NCBI GenBank assembly: GCA_021154515.1
Contig: JAJKIL010000095.1
Span: forward strand, 1 to 18,105
Length of the DNA: 18,105 nucleotides
Source: Niastella sp.
Lineage (GTDB): Bacteria > Bacteroidota > Bacteroidia > Chitinophagales > Chitinophagaceae
Direction of reading: 5' to 3'
Part shown: positions 1 through 6,817 of the stretch, piece by piece
How positions within the stretch are numbered: position 1 is the first letter of the stretch
How the letters are laid out: each line of letters opens with the position of its first letter
Position numbers and translations under genes: made by a program
Notes under the pieces: generated by a model
The model's database searches: none
The model's input: the letters and a program-made list of their open reading frames with translations, nothing else
Told to the model about the DNA's origin: nothing

Positions 1-1
1 G

Positions 2-571
2 TTATTCATGCATGGTCTTTTGTTTGAAATTTCTTATTGAAAATAATACAATCACTAAGCATAAGAAAACAGTACATCCCGAATAAAACCGCTCTTGAAT
101 TGTCCAATCTTTTCCGGCAACAAAAGATATAATATTTGCGGTTAAAAAAATAATATAAACACCGGTGGGTGTCTTCGATGGTGTTTCGTAAGTTTCGACC
201 ATTTGTGGAATGCTTGCAATAACAACCGCGAGACTACTTGAGATAATTCCTGCTTTGGTTCCGGAAAAATGCCAAACTATCAGGCAAATAATAACCAAGA
301 CTGCAGTCAATGCTTCAACCCAGGAAAACGAAATCTGCTTTTTTATAGCCAGCAAAATGCTAACAATTATGCCACCTAAAGCATTGGATAATGGAAGCCA
401 ATAATTACCACCTTCAAATATTGTTGTTACTGTCGCAATAGTATCTAACATTGCCCATAGCAAAAAAGAGACAAAGCTTTGCTTAACTTTTAATCTCATT
501 ACTCCATTAATAAGAAACGCATATGCTAACATTCCAATCACACCTGCAAACGGTCGAAAGAAAACCTGCAT
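2..571 (-). CDS. Seven-helix membrane protein, PQ-loop/SWEET-like
   Basis: This 189-residue protein is almost entirely hydrophobic. About seven membrane segments can be drawn, near residues 3-22, 31-50, 60-78, 85-103, 107-126, 136-153 and 163-182. The fifth helix ends in a Pro-Gln pair at about 121-122, followed by a Lys-Thr-Pro-Thr-Gly-Val turn leading into the sixth helix. This is the PQ-loop arrangement of SWEET/SemiSWEET sugar carriers and related transporters. Helices 1-2 contain a similar but degenerate turn (Lys-Gln-Ser-Phe-Val-Ser), so a 3+1+3 duplicated layout is plausible. It begins at an ATG 35 bp after the stop of the GyrI-like gene and probably shares its transcript. The stop codon (TAA) lies at the window edge, so the gene is complete. 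Membrane location is secure; a transport role and any substrate are inference. Its codon use is AT-rich, unlike the sugar-utilization genes nearby. Confidence 0.6.
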   Translation of the reverse strand: MQVFFRPFAGVIGMLAYAFLINGVMRLKVKQSFVSFLLWAMLDTIATVTTIFEGGNYWLPLSNALGGIIVSILLAIKKQISFSWVEALTAVLVIICLIVWHFSGTKAGIISSSLAVVIASIPQMVETYETPSKTPTGVYIIFLTANIISFVAGKDWTIQERFYSGCTVFLCLVIVLFSIRNFKQKTMHE

Positions 572-606
572 AAGTCAATTATTAATTCCGCTTGATAAGT
601 AAACTC

Positions 607-1017
607 TTATTGATTAAGCCTAATCATGCATTTAACTTCTTCTTTATCGTTAGCATACCATTCCACACAGTAACCTTCGGGGTCTAAGTTCGGTTGTTTA
701 AGCAGCTCTTCAAATGCTTTACTAATGCTGGTTTTATCTTTTCTAAAATCTTCTACGACTGTAGAAACGTAATTACCACTTTTAATTATAAGAGTATCAC
801 ACTGATATTTTTCTGATTCTCCTGCAAAGGTTTCTTCAGTACCAACACGATAAATAATTTTACCATTTTCTGGTCTGGAAATGCCAAAATATTTTCTTTC
901 TTTCGAGAATGGCACCATTGTATGAAGCCTGTCATGGGCATCTTGTATGCCATCGGGAAAAGATTTAGCTGTTACGTAAAAGATTTTGATGTCTTTCTCG
1001 ATTTTGTCTGCTTTCAT
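607..1017 (-). CDS. Small GyrI-like effector-binding-domain protein
   Basis: A soluble protein of 136 residues with no signal peptide, membrane segment or DNA-binding region. The layout resembles free-standing GyrI-like (AraC effector-binding/SOUL fold) domains common in Bacteroidota. An early beta strand (IFYVTAKSFP, about 12-21) is followed by a helix, then a central KYFGISRPENGKIIY stretch (about 42-56), a basic/acidic strand-helix repeat, and a closing EGYCVEWY...VKCMIRL strand pair (about 113-134). Members of this fold bind small hydrophobic or cationic ligands, either as the ligand-sensing half of regulators or alone. No ligand can be assigned here. The ATG follows an A-rich leader typical of the phylum. 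The membrane-protein gene follows 35 bp downstream on the same strand, so the two may be co-transcribed. Assignment is from sequence pattern only. Confidence 0.55.
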   Translation of the reverse strand: MKADKIEKDIKIFYVTAKSFPDGIQDAHDRLHTMVPFSKERKYFGISRPENGKIIYRVGTEETFAGESEKYQCDTLIIKSGNYVSTVVEDFRKDKTSISKAFEELLKQPNLDPEGYCVEWYANDKEEVKCMIRLNQ

Positions 1018-1296
1018 ATTTTTGGTTTTTTTTATTCATAATAAGTTTCACCAAAGAATATTTATAAAATAAATTATCAATATGCTCTTCGCATAGCTAA
1101 CTACGCTAATCTCGATATTTAAACAGCAAAAAAGCGTCTGTTCCCAAATTTAATTAACATTCTCCACAGAAGGGCCTCAAAATTATTTAACAAAACGCAT
1201 GTACCGCGTTCTACACCATAACCATCAATTTCTAATTTTCCTGTATTATCAATTCTTGTTGGCAAGGAATCGAAATTATGTCGGGAATCTCGGCGG
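1018..1296. other. Intergenic gap at the downstream end of the sugar-utilization operon
   Basis: This AT-rich stretch separates the GH28 stop from the GyrI-like gene; both genes lie on the minus strand. A 65-codon open frame across 1119-1316 has no recognisable family features and I do not call it. A short hairpin can be drawn at 1091-1106 (GCATAG, 4-nt loop, CTACGC, with one mismatch that becomes a G-U pair in minus-strand RNA). It is not followed by a U run, so it is at best a weak stop signal. The promoter of the GyrI-like gene should lie at about 1020-1100, but I see no clean TAnnTTTG element. Base composition drops from mixed to AT-rich across this interval. Confidence 0.4.
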
Positions 1297-2712
1297 TTAA
1301 AGATGCAATTTTGCATTCATTACGTCGTCCAGGATAATTGCCGGCCGGCTATCGCTGTTTCGTACCCGTAAGGAGATGCTTTGAAGGGTAATGCCTTTTA
1401 CGTGCCGGATGAACAAGCCGCTTGCGGGATATACCTCACCATACATCCGGTTTTCGGGATAGCTGGTTGGCGCTTCTTTCAAAGGCAGGTTGGCTTCGCT
1501 AAGCGTTCCCTTTCCCATTCCGCTTATCGAAATATGTTGCAGAACAATATTCTCTACGTACGCCCCGGGAAAGGCCGTTATCGAACTGCTCATTTTGCTG
1601 TGGCTAACGGCCGTGACGTTCCTGATGACAACATTCCGGATCTTGCCTACCGGCGCCTCACCTACCTCGCCGGGCTGCTTGCGGCCACGCCTGCCCAGCA
1701 CAATGAAAAGGGGCGTTTGCACGTCTTTCATTTGAATATTGGAGATCTTTACGTCCTCTACAACCCCACCGTCCACAGCCTCCAGGGCAATGCCGGAAAT
1801 AACCGTAACAGGCTGCTCAATAAAGGCCAGTTTCTTTTGCCATTGGCGAATATGGTCGGCTGACGCCCTTTTAATAGTGCAATTTGAAACCGTCAGGTTT
1901 TTTAAACCGCCGAGAGACATAGTGCCGAACTTAATGGCGTTGCAATTGCTGGCAATGGTGCAATTGCGCACAACAGCATTTTCGACCGGGCGGTTCCTGT
2001 CGTGGCTTTTAAAACAAATGCCATCGTCATCCACATCAATTACGCAATTTTCAATCAGTACATTCTTTGCATCAATGTCTATTCCGTCCTGGTTATAATT
2101 GCTTTGGTTAAAAATGTTCAGGTTGCGCAGTTCCAGATCTTCGCAACCCAGGTAGTTCTGCATCCAATAGGCGGAGTTACGTAGTTGAATACCTGACAGC
2201 CTGATCTTTTTGCTGTCAATAATTAACAATAGGCAGGGTCGTGTGCGGCTGGCCAGTGTGCTGTCGTCGCCCAACTGAAACCCGGGACTGTCTCCGCTTC
2301 CGTCAATGGCACCTCCGCCGGTAATAGAAATATCCTGTACGCCCTCGGCAAATAAAAATGCTTTGTTTGGGTATTGCTTTCCATCCGGGTAATGCGTAAA
2401 TGCATTTTTATAGTTTACTTTATTGTCGGGATAATCTTCAAAAGCCGCACTGCCTTTTAATATGCCGCCCGGCTCAATTTTAATGTGCACATTGCTTTTA
2501 AAATAAAGCGTACCGGATAAAAAAACACCAACGGGAATAAGCACTTGTCCACCGTTTTTGCTACAGGAGTCAAATGCCCGCTGAATGGCTTTTGTGTTTA
2601 CTGTTTTACCATCGGGTACAGCGCCGAAATCCTTCACGTTGTACACTTGTGCATAGCTTGCGCAACCAGCCAATATAAGAATTGCGAATAAGCCAATAAG
2701 AGCCTTCTTCAT
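1297..2712 (-). CDS. GH28-family polygalacturonase-like glycoside hydrolase, divergent
   Basis: This 471-residue protein has the right-handed beta-helix pattern of GH28 (repeated V-x-N-C/V-x-I-x-N-x-x-I rungs from about 125 to 465), a family that hydrolyses alpha-galacturonic-acid linkages in pectins. The N-terminal VYNVKDFGAVPDGKTVNTKAIQ (about 23-44) is the classic entry to these folds. Acidic catalytic candidates are in NQDGID (207-212) and DDDGICFKS (228-236). The family's GHG and RIK motifs are not seen; NCNAIKFGT (256-264) occupies the GHG region, as in a Bacteroidota branch of GH28. The signal peptide ends in a lipobox-like LAGC with Cys17, although cleavage after SYAQ is also possible, so it is either a lipoprotein or periplasmic. 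It is the last gene of the operon, 60 bp after GH105. The reading frame ends abruptly after LDDVMNAKLHL, and the C-terminus may be damaged. Family call secure; substrate not. Confidence 0.85.
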   Translation of the reverse strand: MKKALIGLFAILILAGCASYAQVYNVKDFGAVPDGKTVNTKAIQRAFDSCSKNGGQVLIPVGVFLSGTLYFKSNVHIKIEPGGILKGSAAFEDYPDNKVNYKNAFTHYPDGKQYPNKAFLFAEGVQDISITGGGAIDGSGDSPGFQLGDDSTLASRTRPCLLLIIDSKKIRLSGIQLRNSAYWMQNYLGCEDLELRNLNIFNQSNYNQDGIDIDAKNVLIENCVIDVDDDGICFKSHDRNRPVENAVVRNCTIASNCNAIKFGTMSLGGLKNLTVSNCTIKRASADHIRQWQKKLAFIEQPVTVISGIALEAVDGGVVEDVKISNIQMKDVQTPLFIVLGRRGRKQPGEVGEAPVGKIRNVVIRNVTAVSHSKMSSSITAFPGAYVENIVLQHISISGMGKGTLSEANLPLKEAPTSYPENRMYGEVYPASGLFIRHVKGITLQSISLRVRNSDSRPAIILDDVMNAKLHL

Positions 2713-2722
2713 TGTTCTAATT

Positions 2723-2735
2723 TGAGATCATCTCA
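2723..2735. promoter_or_regulatory. Perfect palindrome just upstream of the GH28 start codon
   Basis: TGAGAT and ATCTCA flank a single central C, giving a perfect 6-bp inverted repeat centred at 2729, ten bases before the GH28 ATG. On the minus strand it reads GTGAGATGATC, which resembles the tandem GTGAGG(T/C)GAT repeats before GH105 at 3899-3930. It overlaps the region where ribosomes load, so it could be an operator, an mRNA-processing or stability element, or chance. No binding protein is identified. Confidence 0.35.
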
Positions 2736-2772
2736 CTACAACATTTGTCTTTACCGGAAGAACGGGACAACG

Positions 2773-3879
2773 CTATAGTTTTAATTTATAAATTTCACTT
2801 CCGGCCAACAGCAGGGCGCCAACGCCATACACATTGGAGCTTTCGTAACCAGCGCCAACGGGTTTGTCACCTACGTTTTGCACAAAGCCCAACTTGCCAT
2901 CCGGGTGTAAGGCGCTTTTTATTGCCGCCCACGCCTTTTCTACTACGGGGAGGAATTTCTTCTTTGGCAATAGCTGATGGTTCATGCCCCAGCACAGCGC
3001 ATAAGCATAAAAGCCGGTACCGCTTGTTTCCTTTTCAGGGAAGGATCCCGGGTCGAGCAGCGAAGCGTGCCAACTGCCATCGGGCTGCTGAAGGGAAGCG
3101 ATCCGCGCCGCCATTTCCTTAAATTGTCTTTCGTACCTTTTTCGGTTCTTAAAGTTCTTAGGCATGTTGTCCATCATTCGCACCAATCCACCCATAACCC
3201 ATCCGTTGCCGCGTGACCAAAAGACTTTTCGGCCATTTTTTTCTCTCTGGTCAAAAAAACGGCTATCGCGATAAAACAGCCGCTCTTCTTTGTCATACAG
3301 GTAGGCCGATGTTTTCCACCACAATGAGTCTGCTTTTTTTATATACCGCAAATCACCCACGGCGGTAGATAGATAGGCCAGTGCCGGTGGCCCCATAAAC
3401 AAGGCATCGCACCAGGCCCATTCGCGGTGATTGATATTGGGCACTACGGCAAGCGACTCGCTGAAGGCATGCTCCACAATGGTATCGGCCAATGCCCGCC
3501 ACCGGGCAATCATCTTTGGTTCGCTGTAATCCATATACAATTGGGTATACATCTGCGCCACACAATAGTCATCGGCGAACAATCGAATCTTGCCCGTGTT
3601 CCAGTTATTGTCTTCACCGATGCCGTACAGGAAATCGCGATATGGTTGCTTTTCGGTATCAGTATGCATCAGGGCCACGATTCCGGTGTACAAAGCGCCG
3701 TTTTCCCATTCCGTTTTACTTTTTAAAACCCGGCCTTCGGCAAATTCATTCATTTGCCAGCGGGCAACTTTCCGCATCAGGGAAAGAACGGAATCGCGCC
3801 GGAGCAGAGATAGATCCTGCGTTTTTGCCAGGAGCGCCGCCCAACAAAGCATCGCCGTCACTACAGTTCTTTTTATCAT
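2773..3879 (-). CDS. GH105-type unsaturated uronyl hydrolase (YteR-like)
   Basis: This 368-residue enzyme belongs to the GH105/GH88 (alpha/alpha)6-barrel hydrolases, which add water to the 4,5-unsaturated uronic acid left at the non-reducing end by polysaccharide lyases and so release the sugar as a keto acid. Diagnostic stretches are ADDYCVAQMY (102-111), the catalytic-Asp motif WCDALFMGPP (156-165, Asp158), WSRGNGWVMGGL (221-232), DGSWHASLLDP (267-277) and ETSGTGFYAYAL (284-295). These fit GH105 (rhamnogalacturonyl/uronyl-rhamnose type) better than GH88. Length matches the family. A signal peptide spans about residues 1-20 without a lipobox, so it is probably periplasmic. It sits 45 bp after the secreted PL8 gene and 60 bp before GH28, consistent with acting on PL8 products. 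The exact linkage accepted cannot be read from sequence. Confidence 0.9.
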   Translation of the reverse strand: MIKRTVVTAMLCWAALLAKTQDLSLLRRDSVLSLMRKVARWQMNEFAEGRVLKSKTEWENGALYTGIVALMHTDTEKQPYRDFLYGIGEDNNWNTGKIRLFADDYCVAQMYTQLYMDYSEPKMIARWRALADTIVEHAFSESLAVVPNINHREWAWCDALFMGPPALAYLSTAVGDLRYIKKADSLWWKTSAYLYDKEERLFYRDSRFFDQREKNGRKVFWSRGNGWVMGGLVRMMDNMPKNFKNRKRYERQFKEMAARIASLQQPDGSWHASLLDPGSFPEKETSGTGFYAYALCWGMNHQLLPKKKFLPVVEKAWAAIKSALHPDGKLGFVQNVGDKPVGAGYESSNVYGVGALLLAGSEIYKLKL

Positions 3880-3898
3880 AATTTCTTTTTTAGATCAT

Positions 3899-3930
3899 AT
3901 CGATCGCCTCACTTATCAATCACCTCACTT
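3899..3930 (-). repeat. Tandem 16-bp direct repeat overlapping the PL8 stop codon
   Basis: On the minus strand two units stand end to end: AAGTGAGGTGATTGAT (3930-3915) and AAGTGAGGCGATCGAT (3914-3899), identical at 14 of 16 positions. The first unit contains the TGA stop of the upstream lyase. The second lies in the spacer, about 20 bp before the GH105 ATG. A partial third copy (GTGAGATGATC) lies before GH28. It may be a duplicated processing or regulatory element, or a simple slippage duplication. Confidence 0.6.
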
Positions 3931-6771
3931 TTTGATGAAATGCTTATTTATGACCTTGCCGTTTACCAGCACCATGTGCAACGAGTAGTACCCGGCCGGG
4001 AGCGATCTTATATTTACATTTTTCCCTTTCGATTGAAGCACAAGATTACCGGCAGCGTTGTATACCTGTAGAAGCGCCGGGCTGTTTAAGCCTTTGACGA
4101 CAACATTGTTTGTGGCCGGATTAGGATATAAGGAAAGCGTGTTATCTTCCGCCGCACTTTGTCCCAACACCTCTCCCACTGCCCCGCTGTTGATCTGATA
4201 AAAACCCGACACCGTCTTCCCGGTTAAATCACCGGTGGGAAAAGTTATGTTGATAGTTGTTACCCCGTTTGCATAAACAGCGTTCGGGCCGCTCAGGTCT
4301 TTATTGACTTTTATTGCCACGCTGCTTTGGCTATACAGCGGATCGGCAACGGAAATCTTATAGTTGCCCGAATATTTGTGAATGTATACCAAAGCCATTT
4401 TATCAACGGTAATGGTCAGGCCATCACCCATATCAACCGTTCCGGGATCGTGAAAAACGACCGCGTAATTCTTTAATGTACTGTTTCGTATGGCCTGGAT
4501 GGTCGCGTCGTTCTGCACCAACACAAACCCGTGATTGGCAACCGTCGACTGAAAGGCCGGTAAGGTCTTGTCGGGCATAACGATGTAGTAATAACTCCGG
4601 TTTGCCGGCGTAGCGCTGTGGTTGAACCAAATGCTAAAAATGTTCTGGGTATAGGTTGTGGTGTCTGTAGCCGTTGTGTTAATGTCCGTCCACTTACCCG
4701 ATTGGGGTTTTGCTTCCAGGGTCATGTAGCCGCCATTGGGGAAAAGATAGCCGACGTTGTTGTGGTGGATCCACTGAAGATCGTTGAACGCTTGCGAAGA
4801 ACCGGTGAAAGCCTGCGTTGTAACGCCGTTGTTAATGGTAACGGAGCCCGAAAGATAGCATTGGTTCACCGATGTTGCAATGGTATTGCTTTTTGTTGCC
4901 TTTATTCCGATGCCGAGGCAAACCATGGCATCACCCATAAAAAAATAAGCTTTCCTGGCCTGAACGGCGTTATAGTCCTGCTCAAAAGCGATTGCGCCGC
5001 CGTTTACATTGTCCGACACGCCGCCGCCAAACGCATTCGAACCAAACAGATAGCCAGAAAGATGGGTTGCCGCCTGGTTTAACTCGGCAGTGGTTCCGGG
5101 AATTCGTGTCCAGTCCCACATGGGATAGATACCCGTGTATTCGTTTCCATAGGTCATGATGTTGGTGGCGCCAAGCGGCAGGTTATAGCCTTTGACGTTT
5201 TCTCCGTTAAGCATTTCCGTACCACAGGAACGTTGCGAAATAATTTTTGAAGACAGGTAGTAATTCGGGCCATGATAAGTCATGATATCCGATTTCCAGA
5301 AATGGTTGTTTCCCACATAGCCGGCCGGGAAAGCGGCTCCCCCAATGTGATCTTTATACGCCTGAAGCGCTGCCGCATCTCCGGGCTCAATGAGTATCAT
5401 TTTGTCTAACGTGGACGTTGTCATATTGCCGGTGCCGTTAAGCCTGGAGATGTATCGTCCGGTTGTACCCCAGTCTGTTGCCTGGCGGTAACCTAATACC
5501 TGGTTTCCTCCCAGCGTCGCATTAACGAGCGTTTGCTGCCGTTGGGTTGTAAACACATCGCTGAACGTTGTGCTTCGTGACAGGTAAATAAAATCGGCGA
5601 GATCGGCCAGCATAGAAGCACCGTAGCCACCGGAATACAACTGATCGTATTGTGCCGAATCGTGTACATGAATGCTGTTGTCTGATTTGATGCCCTCGGG
5701 GCCTGCAGTCGTTTTCACATCCAGCGTGGTTGCCATGTTGAAAAAGCCCGTATTGACAATAGAGAACCTATCCTCGGTACAACCTTTATAAATGGCGATA
5801 GTAGCTGCCCAGGAGCGGTTTTTTGCTTCATAGGATGTATAACCTGAGCGGTCTACCAAATAGGAAGCGTACCGCAGCAGCGAATCGTGGTTGATGACAC
5901 CCTTCATCATAATGAGCGTTACCATATAGTCAAGCGGAGCGCCGATCTCCCGTACGTACCAGTTGGTAGAAGAGGGATTGCGGTAAAAATAATATTGTAA
6001 GCCAAGTTGAATTTTATCGCGTAAGCTCATATCGTGATACAACGGATTCGTGGGATTGGAATACGCATAGGAAAACGTTTTCAGGCGACTCAGGTGTTTG
6101 TAGGGGCTCCAGGACGCCGTGCCAGAGACATCGTCATAATTAATGCTTGCCCAGTGGCCATCCGGTTGCATAGACAGCATCCAACCAGCAACGTTACTTT
6201 GTGCCGTGGCATCGAGAACAATCGAATTATAGTTGCTTTGAAGCCTTGCAGTGATAGTATCGATGCTTACTTGCTGCACAGGCGTGTTAGGCGCTGGTCC
6301 GTAAACACTGAAATCAGCAATGCGATAACCGGCCGGATTGGCGCGGCCTCTCCCGTTGAATTTTATGTACCGGTAATTGCCAGACAGATCTGCAATAGTA
6401 TCGGTACTTGCGGATGTGTTGGACGAAATGGTTTTAAGGCTGGTCCATGTGGTAGCATTGTTCGAAACCTGCACATCGAACACGGTTGCATACCGCCCGT
6501 CGGCCCATTGTATGGTGACGTAGTCGATGTCATAGCCAGCGCCCAAATCAACATAGATCCATTGGTTGTAGCCGGAACCGGAGGAAGACCATTTGGTGGC
6601 CGGATCGGCGTCCATTGCATTCGAGGCAGGATAGCTGGCGCTTTCGACAGAGGAGGCAGTGGCCGCTTTACCTTGCGAAAGCTTTATTTGTGCAGCGGCC
6701 GGCTGAAAGGAAATCAGCGCAAGCAATGTGCAGTACAGGAAAAAAAAGAGCGTAAATTTTTTATTTTTCAT
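3925..6771 (-). CDS. Secreted polysaccharide lyase family 8 with discoidin/CBM32-like domain and T9SS tail
   Basis: A 948-residue lyase. PL8 enzymes cleave hyaluronan, chondroitin or xanthan by beta-elimination at a uronic acid. Order: signal peptide (1-27, ending AAAQ); F5/8 type C/CBM32-like domain (about 33-158, with ATKWSS and QWIYVDLG); PL8 alpha-barrel (about 165-500); beta-sandwich domains (about 520-860) with NGENVKGYNLPLGATN and WDWTRIPGTT (552-561); T9SS type A sorting domain (about 876-948, opening LSLYPNPATNN). Likely catalytic residues are Asn318 in KNRSW, His370, Tyr383 in SGGYG, and Arg439/Arg443 in GRYISR. The His-Tyr spacing is 13 rather than the family's usual 9, a four-residue insertion. 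The T9SS tail places it outside the cell or on its surface, as the probable first cutter. Its paralogue lies 46 bp upstream. Family secure; substrate unknown. Confidence 0.93.
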   Translation of the reverse strand: MKNKKFTLFFFLYCTLLALISFQPAAAQIKLSQGKAATASSVESASYPASNAMDADPATKWSSSGSGYNQWIYVDLGAGYDIDYVTIQWADGRYATVFDVQVSNNATTWTSLKTISSNTSASTDTIADLSGNYRYIKFNGRGRANPAGYRIADFSVYGPAPNTPVQQVSIDTITARLQSNYNSIVLDATAQSNVAGWMLSMQPDGHWASINYDDVSGTASWSPYKHLSRLKTFSYAYSNPTNPLYHDMSLRDKIQLGLQYYFYRNPSSTNWYVREIGAPLDYMVTLIMMKGVINHDSLLRYASYLVDRSGYTSYEAKNRSWAATIAIYKGCTEDRFSIVNTGFFNMATTLDVKTTAGPEGIKSDNSIHVHDSAQYDQLYSGGYGASMLADLADFIYLSRSTTFSDVFTTQRQQTLVNATLGGNQVLGYRQATDWGTTGRYISRLNGTGNMTTSTLDKMILIEPGDAAALQAYKDHIGGAAFPAGYVGNNHFWKSDIMTYHGPNYYLSSKIISQRSCGTEMLNGENVKGYNLPLGATNIMTYGNEYTGIYPMWDWTRIPGTTAELNQAATHLSGYLFGSNAFGGGVSDNVNGGAIAFEQDYNAVQARKAYFFMGDAMVCLGIGIKATKSNTIATSVNQCYLSGSVTINNGVTTQAFTGSSQAFNDLQWIHHNNVGYLFPNGGYMTLEAKPQSGKWTDINTTATDTTTYTQNIFSIWFNHSATPANRSYYYIVMPDKTLPAFQSTVANHGFVLVQNDATIQAIRNSTLKNYAVVFHDPGTVDMGDGLTITVDKMALVYIHKYSGNYKISVADPLYSQSSVAIKVNKDLSGPNAVYANGVTTINITFPTGDLTGKTVSGFYQINSGAVGEVLGQSAAEDNTLSLYPNPATNNVVVKGLNSPALLQVYNAAGNLVLQSKGKNVNIRSLPAGYYSLHMVLVNGKVINKHFIKK

Positions 6772-6817
6772 ATGGCTGTTTTATTTTTTAATAATGGCAG
6801 CAATGTCATATCGGTTT

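Noticed and set aside
1119..1316. 65-codon open frame on the minus strand overlapping the GH28 stop
   Set aside because: No family features, low-complexity AT-rich codons and no promoter. Its start lies inside the GH28 coding sequence. It is better seen as non-coding or as possible GH28 debris.
1381..1863. Plus-strand open frame of 160 codons opposite the GH28 gene
   Set aside because: The opposite strand codes for recognisable beta-helix rungs. This frame gives an unstructured, unfamiliar protein.
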